A stretch of 7,453 bases of DNA from Hyphomicrobiales bacterium (GTDB lineage: Bacteria > Pseudomonadota > Alphaproteobacteria > Rhizobiales > Aestuariivirgaceae). Shown here piece by piece: positions 1 through 6,377 of the stretch (the first letter of the stretch is position 1; every line of letters begins with the position of its first letter). The notes beneath the pieces are model-generated. The model did no database searches. It was not told where the DNA came from and saw only the letters and a program-made list of their open reading frames with translations. Where the stretch lies: assembly GCA_026996935.1 (NCBI GenBank), contig JALWJW010000054.1, positions 1-7,453 of the forward strand. Direction: 5' to 3'. Made by a program: the position numbers and the translations under genes.

Positions 1-22
1 GAAAATATAGTAAGCTCTGAAA

Positions 23-130
23 CTAGGGCCGACTGGCCCTCGGCGCCCCTGCGCCGCGCGTCATGTCGTAGACATGCATTCGCATGATGAGCAGCGCATG
101 GCGGTAGCCATTAGTGTGAATGGAATCCAA
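23..130 (-). CDS. Possible 35-residue leader peptide inside the structured leader
   Basis: On the minus strand a frame opens with TTG at 130-128 and stops with TAG at 25-23, giving 35 residues that begin MDSIHTNGYRHALL and end RASRP. ATG codons in the same frame at 85 and 79 would give peptides of 20 and 18 residues. The middle of the peptide, IMRMHVYDM, loosely recalls the IMKF...FDF part of the E. coli SpeFL arrest peptide as I remember it; this comparison is unaligned and weak. There is no clear Shine-Dalgarno sequence, only GAG 9 bases before the TTG. The peptide is entered because its frame spans all five hairpins and ends at the last one, as expected of translation-coupled attenuation. 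A second minus-strand frame in the same DNA (150-61, ATG start, 29 residues) competes with it. Either or both may be chance frames. Confidence 0.25.
   Translation of the reverse strand: MDSIHTNGYRHALLIMRMHVYDMTRGAGAPRASRP
25..111 (-). ncRNA. Tandem-hairpin structured leader RNA, reading out of the left edge (possible speF-type leader)
   Basis: Five short perfect inverted repeats lie almost end to end. Given in plus-strand letters they are AGGGCC-GACT-GGCCCT (25-40), GGCGC-CCCT-GCGCC (42-55), CATGTC-GTA-GACATG (62-76), CATGC-ATTC-GCATG (73-86) and ATGGC-GGTA-GCCAT (98-111). Loops are 3 or 4 bases. The third and fourth stems share bases 73-76, so they exclude each other, as in an attenuator switch. 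The stretch is far more GC-rich than the AT-rich DNA on either side. I prefer the minus strand because an open frame of 35 codons runs through it there and because the gene on the right is transcribed away from it. The layout (leader ORF, tandem stems, alphaproteobacterial host) recalls the speF leader upstream of ornithine decarboxylase, but that is recollection and the downstream gene is not in the window. It could instead be an intergenic repeat. The strand is uncertain. Confidence 0.45.
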
Positions 131-188
131 AGTAAAACACTCGTGAACATTGGTTTATTGCAATCGCTTTGAAAAAGGTGAACAAAGT

Positions 189-204
189 TAAGTGAAAAAA
201 CTTA
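189..204. promoter_or_regulatory. Inverted repeat upstream of the ArsM-like gene, possible operator
   Basis: TAAGT and ACTTA face each other across a 6-base A-rich spacer, 23 bases before the methyltransferase start. A second, shifted pair, AAGTT (185-189) and AACTT (199-203), overlaps it. Both lie just downstream of a weak promoter-like pair, TTGCAA (158-163) and AACAAA (181-186) with a 17-base spacer. This position would suit a repressor such as an ArsR-type protein. However, 5-bp arms in AT-rich DNA are easily found by chance, and no regulator gene is in the window. Confidence 0.2.
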
Positions 205-226
205 CTAATTTGGAGCACTGTAAAAA

Positions 227-1348
227 ATGGATGTTAGAAACGAAGTTGTCGATCGCTATCAACAAGGGGCAAAGGAACGTGAGGCGATTTTATGTTGTCC
301 TGTTGACTATGATCCGCAGTTTTTAAAAATCATTCCTCAAGAGATTTTAGACCGCGACTATGGTTGTGGTGATCCATCGCGTTATGCGCGCAAAGGCGAT
401 GTGGTGCTTGACCTTGGTTCAGGGGGCGGTAAAATTTGTTTTATTGCTTCTCAAATTGTTGGTGAGACGGGCCGGGTTATTGGTGTTGATATGACCGCTG
501 ACATGCTTGATCTGGCGCGCACCAACGCCTCTGTGATCGCCCAGAAAATCGGCTATGGCAATGTTGAATTTAAACGCGGCCATATTGAAGACCTTAGAAC
601 CGATCTTGATGAGATTGATGCCAAGTTAAAACAAAACCCAGTGACCAATGCCGATGAATTTGAAGCTTTACTGGATGACATTGCCAAAAATAACGAACCG
701 ATGATCGCTGATAACTCAGTTGATCTTATTGTTTCAAATTGTGTGTTGAATCTGGTTTCTGACGATAAGAAAAAGCAATTGTTTGCTGAAATGTATCGGG
801 TGTTAAAACCGGGTGGACGCATTGCGGTTTCCGATATTGTTTCTGATGAGATTTCTCCCGAACATTTGAAAAAAGATGGCAAATTGTGGTCTGGCTGCAT
901 TTCGGGTGCCTTGCAGGAAAAAGAGTTTGTTGACGAACTGGCTTTGGCTGGCTTTCATGGCATGAACATTGATAAATATGAGCAAGCCCCCTGGCAGATT
1001 GTTGAAGGCATTGAATATCGCTCTGTTACTGTTTTGGCCTATAAGGGCAAAGAAGGTGTTTGCATCGAGAAAAATCAGGCAGTGATTTATAAAGGCCCGT
1101 GGAAAAGCGTTTGCGATGATGATGGCCATACGTTCACACGCGGGCAGCGCATTGCGGTGTGTGAGAAAACTTTCAACCTGATGCAGCGCGAACCTTATAG
1201 CGATCAAATGGTCCCCGTGGCACCAAATATTGAAGTGACCACGAACGAAGAATTCCCGAGTTGCCGCTCAGATATTCGCGACCCTCAAGAAACCAAGCGC
1301 GGGGTTAAACGAACAACCAGCGAGCCATCACAAGGGTCTTGTTGCTAG
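227..1348 (+). CDS. ArsM/AS3MT-like SAM-dependent methyltransferase with cysteine-rich C-terminal extension
   Basis: This is a cytosolic class I methyltransferase of 373 residues in the arsenite methyltransferase family. The SAM-binding motif DLGSGGG is at residues 62-68, with the acidic residue of motif II at D88. The three cysteines that bind As(III) in human AS3MT and algal ArsM are all kept in their motifs: C47 in DYGCG, C172 in SNCVLNL and C224 in WSGCISGAL. A further pair, C23-C24 (LCCPV), stands where the family has a less conserved N-terminal cysteine. Residues 122-160 form an insertion rich in acidic residues before the SNC motif. Residues 272-333 form a separate C-terminal domain with C279, C296 and C312, and the chain ends in SCC. 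GGAG at 212-215 lies 11 bases before the ATG. The family suggests methylation of trivalent arsenic using SAM. This long variant with the CCPV motif forms its own subgroup, and its substrate is not certain. No other arsenic gene (arsR, arsB, arsC) is visible. Confidence 0.85.
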   Translation: MDVRNEVVDRYQQGAKEREAILCCPVDYDPQFLKIIPQEILDRDYGCGDPSRYARKGDVVLDLGSGGGKICFIASQIVGETGRVIGVDMTADMLDLARTNASVIAQKIGYGNVEFKRGHIEDLRTDLDEIDAKLKQNPVTNADEFEALLDDIAKNNEPMIADNSVDLIVSNCVLNLVSDDKKKQLFAEMYRVLKPGGRIAVSDIVSDEISPEHLKKDGKLWSGCISGALQEKEFVDELALAGFHGMNIDKYEQAPWQIVEGIEYRSVTVLAYKGKEGVCIEKNQAVIYKGPWKSVCDDDGHTFTRGQRIAVCEKTFNLMQREPYSDQMVPVAPNIEVTTNEEFPSCRSDIRDPQETKRGVKRTTSEPSQGSCC

Positions 1349-1379
1349 GCCAATTCAGGATGTGTCAAAAACAAATAAG

Positions 1380-1407
1380 GCCAAGCTCCATAACTTGGCA
1401 TTTTTGT
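1380..1407. terminator. Bidirectional intrinsic terminator between the methyltransferase gene and argE
   Basis: The stem GCCAAG (1380-1385) pairs with CTTGGC (1394-1399) across an 8-base loop. On the plus strand it is followed by ATTTTTGTT. On the minus strand it is followed by CTTATTTGTTTTTG. It sits in the 65-base gap between two convergent genes, where a terminator serving both is expected. The 6-bp stem is short but perfect. Confidence 0.75.
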
Positions 1408-1413
1408 TAATAT

Positions 1414-2574
1414 TTAAGTGGTGCAGTGGTGGGTTAAACGCTGCATAAAGGTTTCGCATTGTTGCATTTGACTAAGCTCAACATATTCATCAGCTTTATG
1501 GGCTTGTTCAATGGAACCGGGACCGCACACAATAGCTGGAATACCAGCGCGCTGGAACAATCCTGCTTCTGTTCCGTATGATACTGCCTGCGTGCCATTG
1601 GCTTGCGCTAAATGCAGCGCCAGAACTTCAGCGGGGGATTCTTCTTGTGCAGCAAGGCCGGGAATAGCGTTTTCAACACTGGTTTTAATGCCGGCTTTTT
1701 CACTAATGGCTTTCATCTCAGGTTCCAGCGTTTTTGAGAATGCACTGATTCGACTGGTCAATTCTTCCAACGAATGTTCAGGCAGCATCCGCGCTTCCCA
1801 ATCAAAAGTAGTTTTTCCAGGAATTATATTATTGGCTGTGCCACCTTCAATCATGCCCACTTGTACGGTTGTGTAAGGCGGATCAAAACGGCCTGAACTG
1901 TCGCCGCGCTGGCGATAATCCTCGGCAATACGATCAATCTCATTAAGCATTTTACCTGCCACTAAAATTGAACTGACACCCAAATGGGTGCAACTTGAAT
2001 GGGCTTCATGGCCTGTAATCGTGGTTTTGAAACGACAGGCACCTTTGTGTGCATCAACAACTTTCATCAAGGTCGGTTCACCCACAATCACCATGCCAGG
2101 TTTTGGCATTTCATCAATAATATGATCGATAAGCGGGCGCACCCCTGTGCAGCCAACTTCTTCATCACATGAAAAAGCAAAATGGATGGGGCGTTTTAAA
2201 TCTTGTGCAACAAAGTCTGGCACCGCAGCTAATGCTACCGCGATGAAACCTTTCATATCGCACGCGCCACGACCAAATAAACGACCATCATGTTCAACCA
2301 TGCCAAAAGGGTCATTTGACCAGTCCTGACCATCAACAGGCACCACATCGGTGTGACCGGAAAGCACGACACCGCCTTCAATATCGGGGCCAATGGTGGC
2401 GTACAGATTGGTTTTATTATCTTTTTCATAGTCAACGCGGGTTGATTTCACCCCAAAACCGGCGAGGTATTCTTGAATAAAATCAATCAACGGCAGGTTT
2501 GAATTGCGGCTGGTGCTATCAAATGAGATGAGCTTTTCCAGCAATTGCGTTGAAGACAGGCGTTGTGTGGACAT
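1414..2574 (-). CDS. argE: Acetylornithine deacetylase, M20 metallopeptidase family
   Basis: ArgE hydrolyses N2-acetylornithine to ornithine and acetate in arginine biosynthesis, in the cytosol. The 386-residue length is normal for the family. The di-metal site of M20 enzymes is complete: H74 in SGHTDVVPV, with D76 behind it; the bridging D106 in GRGACDMKG; the catalytic base E138 next to E139 in SCDEEVG; E166 in VGEPT; and H359 in the C-terminal AHKADEYV. The lid domain lies at about residues 175-290 and begins with the family's KG...TGHEAHSS stretch. ArgE is the best match among M20 members (DapE, carboxypeptidase) because of PVDGQDWSNDPF and the GTEAGLFQ segment. The ATG at 2574 follows AAGGAA (2581-2586) by 6 bases. 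The gene lies 75 bases after apaG on the same strand and could be read from the same transcript. A perfect -10-like TATAAT (minus strand, 2629-2624) in that gap has no matching -35. Confidence 0.9.
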   Translation of the reverse strand: MSTQRLSSTQLLEKLISFDSTSRNSNLPLIDFIQEYLAGFGVKSTRVDYEKDNKTNLYATIGPDIEGGVVLSGHTDVVPVDGQDWSNDPFGMVEHDGRLFGRGACDMKGFIAVALAAVPDFVAQDLKRPIHFAFSCDEEVGCTGVRPLIDHIIDEMPKPGMVIVGEPTLMKVVDAHKGACRFKTTITGHEAHSSCTHLGVSSILVAGKMLNEIDRIAEDYRQRGDSSGRFDPPYTTVQVGMIEGGTANNIIPGKTTFDWEARMLPEHSLEELTSRISAFSKTLEPEMKAISEKAGIKTSVENAIPGLAAQEESPAEVLALHLAQANGTQAVSYGTEAGLFQRAGIPAIVCGPGSIEQAHKADEYVELSQMQQCETFMQRLTHHCTT

Positions 2575-2649
2575 AGAAAATTCCTTAAAACTGACAGAAT
2601 CGGCAGTTCATAATTGTAAATTGATTATAAGAAGCAGCGCTATAAAACT

Positions 2650-3042
2650 TTAGTGAAGAGCACCTGTTTGGGACGGTTGATCAAGCGAAAACGCTGGAAT
2701 GTCAACATCAAATGGTTTGCCGTCAAAAGATTCCATCTGATAGGAACCCACCATAAAGCCAGATGATGTGGCAAGCGGTGCGCCTGATGTGTATTCAAAG
2801 CTTTCGCCCGGCTTTAGAACAGGTTGCTCACCAACAACACCCTCTCCGCGCACTTCCTGAATACGTCCGGCTGCATCGGTAATTTTCCAAAAACGGGTTT
2901 TTAATCTAACAGTTTCAGGGCCAGTGTTTTCAATTGTGATGGTATAAGACCAAACAAAATAACCCTCTTGAGGCTTTGATTGCGCTGCCAAAAACTTTGG
3001 TTTAACCGATACTTTTATATCTCGCGTGGTTGATTCATACAT
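2650..3042 (-). CDS. apaG: ApaG domain protein
   Basis: This 130-residue protein matches the ApaG family (usually about 125-130 residues), a single all-beta, fibronectin type III-like domain. The signature is clear: YFVWSYTITIENTGPETVRL at about 28-47, FWKITDAAG at 51-59, the glycine loop GEGVVG at 66-71, then PVLKPGESFEYTSG and GFMVGSYQM. Family members are linked to Co2+ resistance and Ap4A levels in enterobacteria, but the biochemical role is not settled. The frame is open upstream to an ATG at 3156, which would give 168 residues. I chose the ATG at 3042 because it gives the family length and because GGAGG (plus-strand positions 3053-3057) sits 10 bases before it. The gene diverges from dcd and is followed by argE on the same strand. 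I recall apaG lying near dcd in many Rhizobiales genomes, which fits a core chromosomal location. Confidence 0.93.
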   Translation of the reverse strand: MYESTTRDIKVSVKPKFLAAQSKPQEGYFVWSYTITIENTGPETVRLKTRFWKITDAAGRIQEVRGEGVVGEQPVLKPGESFEYTSGAPLATSSGFMVGSYQMESFDGKPFDVDIPAFSLDQPSQTGALH

Positions 3043-3078
3043 TTCGAAGATGCCTCCACACCTAAATTCAGTGGAATT

Positions 3079-3108
3079 TTGACAGTTTTCCACCGATAAA
3101 TCTAAAAC
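3079..3108 (+). promoter_or_regulatory. Candidate sigma-70 type promoter for dcd
   Basis: A perfect -35 box, TTGACA (3079-3084), is followed after 18 bases by TAAAAC (3103-3108), a 4 of 6 match to the -10 consensus. It points toward dcd, whose start lies about 80 bases downstream, and sits in the 147-base gap between the divergent apaG and dcd starts. No comparably good promoter is visible on the opposite strand for apaG. Confidence 0.4.
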
Positions 3109-3189
3109 TGCTTGTCCGTTGGCTTTCCTTATGAAAGAAAAACACCGACAATGCACCCCCTGTTTTTATATTGAGGAATTTGATTGGGC

Positions 3190-4290
3190 ATGACACAGCA
3201 AACCGTAAATGGCATTTTGCCGGCCCATATACTGCGCCAGTATTTTGACGAAGGTCTTTTGACCACACAAAAGAGCCTTGATGTTGACCAAATTCAACCC
3301 GCCAGTTTAGACCTGCGCCTTGGGGCAAAAGCCTATCGGGTACGTGCTTCGTTTTTGCCGGGGCCTGATCGCACCGTGCAAGACCGGCTTGATGAACTTT
3401 CATTGCATGAAATTTCACTAGCAGAAGGAGCGGCCCTTGAAACGGGGTGTGTTTATATTGTGCCATTACTAGAGGCTTTAAACCTGCCAGATGGGGTAAG
3501 TGCTGCAGCCAACCCGAAAAGTTCAACAGGGCGACTTGATATTTTTACGCGGGTGATTACCGATTATGCTCAGGAATTTGATAAAATTCCACCGGGCTAT
3601 AAAGGCCCGCTCTATGCAGAGATTTCACCGCGCACCTTTACCATTTTAGCGCGCACTGGATCTCGGCTGTCTCAAATCCGCTTTCGTCAAGGCAGTGAGC
3701 CAGCATTGGATCAAACCATCCATGACCTTCACAATGCACAACCGCTTATTTCGGGCGGGGCTTATAATGTCTCTAACGGTTTGGCCCTTAGTGTTGATCT
3801 TGAAGGGACCTCGCAGAACTACCCCGTCGGGTTTCGGGCTAAACGTCATTCGGGCATTATTGATGTGGACAAAAAAGCCGCCCTTGAAGTGCTTGATTAT
3901 TGGGAACCGATTTGGCAGCGCGGCAATTTAATTTTAGAACCTGATCAATTCTATATTCTCGCCTCAAAAGAAGCTGTGCGGGTGCCGCCCACCCATGCGG
4001 CCGAAATGGTGCCATTTGATCCGCTTGTGGGTGAATTTCGGGTTCATTATGCTGGGTTTTTTGATCCCGGATTTGGTGACAGCCAATCAGGTGGGGCAGG
4101 CTCGCGCGGGGTTTTGGAAGTGCGCTCCCATGAAGTACCGTTTATTTTAGAGGACAGCCAGATCATTGGTCGGTTGATTTATGAGCCGCTTACCGAAGTG
4201 CCCGAGCAGGTTTATGGTCAGGGCATTGGTTCCAACTACCAAAAACAAGGCTTGAAACTTTCTAAACACTTTCGCTCGTTTGAGCCTTAA
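3190..4290 (+). CDS. dcd: 2'-deoxycytidine 5'-triphosphate deaminase, long two-domain alphaproteobacterial form
   Basis: This enzyme deaminates dCTP to dUTP, the precursor for dTMP synthesis. At 366 residues it is about twice the length of E. coli Dcd (193 residues) and holds two dUTPase-like folds in tandem. The first half carries QPASLDLRLG (36-45), the triphosphate/active-site segment NPKSSTGRLDIFTRVITD (108-125), whose S-S-x-x-R pattern matches that of E. coli Dcd, and YAEISPRTF (142-150) with the likely catalytic glutamate E144. The second half has FDPLVGEFRVHYAGFFDPGF (276-295) and LEVRSHEVPFIL (309-320), a second copy of the fold. The start is ambiguous. A TTG at 3184 lies 6 bases after GAGGA (3173-3177), the better spacing, while the ATG at 3190 lies 12 bases after it. 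The two differ by two residues, and I chose ATG. The 3' end overlaps the convergent transporter gene by 29 bp, so no terminator separates them. Confidence 0.93.
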   Translation: MTQQTVNGILPAHILRQYFDEGLLTTQKSLDVDQIQPASLDLRLGAKAYRVRASFLPGPDRTVQDRLDELSLHEISLAEGAALETGCVYIVPLLEALNLPDGVSAAANPKSSTGRLDIFTRVITDYAQEFDKIPPGYKGPLYAEISPRTFTILARTGSRLSQIRFRQGSEPALDQTIHDLHNAQPLISGGAYNVSNGLALSVDLEGTSQNYPVGFRAKRHSGIIDVDKKAALEVLDYWEPIWQRGNLILEPDQFYILASKEAVRVPPTHAAEMVPFDPLVGEFRVHYAGFFDPGFGDSQSGGAGSRGVLEVRSHEVPFILEDSQIIGRLIYEPLTEVPEQVYGQGIGSNYQKQGLKLSKHFRSFEP

Positions 4291-5212
4291 TCATATGTTC
4301 GCGAACAAAAACATAAAGCCCGGCACAACCAATTAAAACGATACCCAGTAATGTGTTGAATGAAGGAATTTCGCTCCAGAACAACCAGCCCCATAAAATG
4401 GCTAATGGCAGGGCAACATATTCAAATGGTGCAATCACATTGGCCATGCTGACACGGTAAGCCTGATTAAGCAAATAACCTGCTGCTGCAACCAACACGC
4501 CACAAACCAGCATTAAGCCCAAATCAGAGCTGTTTGGCATCACCCATGGCCGAAGCAAGAATGACAGGCTATCGCCTCCAACGCCCAAATATTGACCGTT
4601 TCCTGCTATCGCCCAGAAAGCCACTGAGATTACAAGAAAGACAATGCTGATATAAAACGACATTACCGACGCTTTATCTGTACAACCTAACCGGCGCGCC
4701 AGCACTTGCACTAACGCATAGGCCAGCGCGGCAACAAGCGGCATAAAGGCCATCGAATTAAGGGCACCTGAACCGACACCAGAAATAAGAATAACACCGA
4801 TAAAACCCACACCAATCGCCACCCAGCGACGCCAGCCCACACGCTCACCCAACATCGGGCCCGAAAGGGCGGTAATGAGCAAAGGTGCGATAAAGAACAG
4901 CCCTGTTGCCTGGGCAATCGGCATCACCGCCAAAGATAGATAAAACGACATATTGGCAATGGCGACCAAAACCCCACGCGTGACATGCAGTTTTGAGCGT
5001 TGGGTTTTTAATAATCCCAAACCACCCTCAAAATGAACGATAATAACGGTCAAGACCAGCGCCACTAATGTTCTGACTAAAACAATCTCATGTAAGGGAT
5101 AACCATCTGAGAGCCACTTGATCACAGCATCCATTATCGACATCGACATAATACCGAATATCGCACAGGAAATGCCCAGCGTGTGATTTGTATGGGTGAT
5201 CTGCTTCAACAA
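4262..5212 (-). CDS. EamA-family transporter of the drug/metabolite transporter superfamily
   Basis: This 316-residue inner-membrane protein has about ten hydrophobic segments (roughly 12-30, 40-60, 78-95, 98-120, 128-145, 153-171, 183-203, 231-250, 258-279 and 285-303). They form the two five-helix EamA repeats typical of the family. Family marks include an AIFGIMSMSIMDAVIKWL start to helix 1, the RTLVALVL helix, AxATGLFFIAPLLITALSGPMLGERVGWRRW closing repeat 1, and the corresponding APFEYVALPLAILWGWLFWSE in repeat 2. The substrate cannot be read from sequence; relatives export amino acids, nucleosides or other metabolites. The start is a TTG at 5212, preceded by AGGG with 5 bases between. 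An in-frame TAG 8 bases upstream rules out a longer protein, and the first ATG would remove most of helix 1. It lies 99 bases downstream of the radical SAM gene on the same strand and could be co-transcribed with it. Confidence 0.88.
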   Translation of the reverse strand: MLKQITHTNHTLGISCAIFGIMSMSIMDAVIKWLSDGYPLHEIVLVRTLVALVLTVIIVHFEGGLGLLKTQRSKLHVTRGVLVAIANMSFYLSLAVMPIAQATGLFFIAPLLITALSGPMLGERVGWRRWVAIGVGFIGVILISGVGSGALNSMAFMPLVAALAYALVQVLARRLGCTDKASVMSFYISIVFLVISVAFWAIAGNGQYLGVGGDSLSFLLRPWVMPNSSDLGLMLVCGVLVAAAGYLLNQAYRVSMANVIAPFEYVALPLAILWGWLFWSEIPSFNTLLGIVLIGCAGLYVFVREHMIKAQTSESV

Positions 5213-5311
5213 TAAAGCCCTAATGTAACAAGTTTACCATTTGGTCAACGTCAACTTATCCTATATATCTTAGAAGTTGTAACGGTAATTTACTGCATAG
5301 TTGATAAAACC

Positions 5312-6310
5312 TTAGCCAGTACAACTTCCACCACCAAGAACGCAAAACTTCGCGCAATGCGGGTGGTTGAGTTTTACTGCGCCATCAACAAAATTACCCC
5401 CTGTCACCTTGAGGGAATCTGCTAAATTCTCCCCCATTTCAAAGGAAGAATCATAAGGAAGCAAGGTGCATGGCAAAACAGTAGGGCTTGCTGTACCTTT
5501 TCTATGGATAACCATCCGACTGGTGGCACACATCACATCTTTTGGTTGTTTGCCCAAAATCCCCCAACAAGCTGTGGTTATTTCAGGCACATCAACCTTT
5601 TCATCCATTTCAGGAAATAAAATGAGTTGGCCCTGATTGCTGGAATCAATTGGCCATTGGTGCTTTTCAATCAACCTGGCATAGCCGGCACGTTCATCGC
5701 CTTCCTGCTCTGCCCAGCAGGTGCGCCCGGCAATTGCCATATCAAAATTATTTTCAGCAAGCCAATCCAGGCCGGCAATCGCCTTGTCCCAGGTTTGCCC
5801 GCCCCGCTCAATTTCGTGAAGGGATTTAGTGTAATGATCCAGACTGACGCGCAACGACATTTTGCCAGGAAATTTTTCCTTTAACTCAAGCAAACCCTGT
5901 TTAATTTTCTTGCGCTGCATCGGTTGCATCGCATTGGTTAAAACCAACACTTTAAAATTACGACTTAAAGCGGCTTTAATCATCTCAAGAATTTGTGGAT
6001 TCATAAATGGTTCGCCACCGGTAAATCCAATTTCCGGTGTATCCAGTTTAAGGTCGATCAACTCATCAAAGAACGAAACTGCATTTTCCAAGGTAAAATA
6101 CGCCAAATCATCATTAGTAGGCGATGATGCGATATAACAGTTTTTGCAGGTAATATTACACAGGGTGCCTGTGTTTATCCATAAAGTCTCAAGATGATGC
6201 AAGCCAACAACTGCACGCGCTTCACCCTTTGCGGTAAGGTCTGGATTGATAAATTTTGCCTCGTCAATCGGGGCAAAGGTGGCTCTAATATCGCGTGGTT
6301 GTTCATTCAT
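5312..6310 (-). CDS. Radical SAM protein with SPASM/Twitch-like C-terminal cysteine set, function unknown
   Basis: The protein has 332 residues. The canonical CxxxCxxC motif that binds the SAM-coordinating [4Fe-4S] cluster is C51, C55, C58 (TLCNITCKNCYI), and the SAM-contacting GGEP is at 98-101 in EIGFTGGEPFMN. A partial TIM barrel runs to about residue 235. After it come C248, C261, C281, C319, C323 and C330. The spacing C261-x10-G-x8-C281 followed by CAKFCVLGGGSC at the very end resembles a SPASM or Twitch domain holding an auxiliary iron-sulfur cluster. I recognise this as a recurring bacterial family but know no assigned reaction. It is not ArsS by motif, since ArsS has a CNxxCxHCH motif. 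The ATG at 6310 is the only standard start, because an in-frame TAA lies 10 codons upstream. Its only Shine-Dalgarno-like match, AAGG, is 1 base away, so translation may be weak or leaderless. The EamA transporter follows on the same strand. Confidence 0.85.
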   Translation of the reverse strand: MNEQPRDIRATFAPIDEAKFINPDLTAKGEARAVVGLHHLETLWINTGTLCNITCKNCYIASSPTNDDLAYFTLENAVSFFDELIDLKLDTPEIGFTGGEPFMNPQILEMIKAALSRNFKVLVLTNAMQPMQRKKIKQGLLELKEKFPGKMSLRVSLDHYTKSLHEIERGGQTWDKAIAGLDWLAENNFDMAIAGRTCWAEQEGDERAGYARLIEKHQWPIDSSNQGQLILFPEMDEKVDVPEITTACWGILGKQPKDVMCATSRMVIHRKGTASPTVLPCTLLPYDSSFEMGENLADSLKVTGGNFVDGAVKLNHPHCAKFCVLGGGSCTG

Positions 6311-6365
6311 ACCTTGGACAATTAAGGCAATTTTCCAAACTTACAACCGTTAACAGGTAAAATCG

Positions 6366-6377
6366 CACAAAATTGTG
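6366..6377. promoter_or_regulatory. 12-bp palindrome between divergent genes, possible operator
   Basis: CACAA and TTGTG face each other across AA, a perfect inverted repeat in the 173-base gap between the radical SAM gene (minus) and the small acidic protein gene (plus). It lies just before a weak plus-strand promoter-like pair, TTGCGT (6379-6384) and TATAAC (6404-6409), whose 19-base spacer is long. A dimeric regulator bound here could act on both genes. No other copy was noticed in the window. Confidence 0.3.

Noticed and set aside
1..87. Plus-strand open frame from the left edge to TGA at 85-87, as the tail of an upstream gene
   Set aside because: Only 28 codons, an arginine- and alanine-rich sequence with no recognisable family, and it overlaps the hairpin array, which explains the composition better.
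25..111. A tRNA or tRNA-like gene in the GC-rich left-end stretch
   Set aside because: The stems are consecutive hairpins; there is no enclosing acceptor stem, no TTCGA-type T loop and no CCA end.
553..1207. Two minus-strand open frames of 115 and 134 codons inside the methyltransferase gene
   Set aside because: They are antisense to a gene with clear family motifs, overlap each other and have no recognisable protein features.
1511..1876. A 121-codon plus-strand open frame inside argE
   Set aside because: It is antisense to intact ArgE coding sequence and lacks a ribosome site or family motif.
2624..2629. Minus-strand TATAAT as an independent argE promoter
   Set aside because: A perfect -10 match but no hexamer at 16-18 bases upstream resembles a -35 box; not enough to list as a promoter.
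3043..3156. N-terminal extension of apaG to an ATG at 3156
   Set aside because: It adds 38 residues with no family resemblance and would pass the strong GGAGG site 10 bases before the ATG at 3042, which gives the usual ApaG length.
3068..3526. A 152-codon minus-strand open frame running from inside dcd into the apaG-dcd spacer
   Set aside because: Mostly antisense to the conserved first domain of dcd; its product resembles no family I know.
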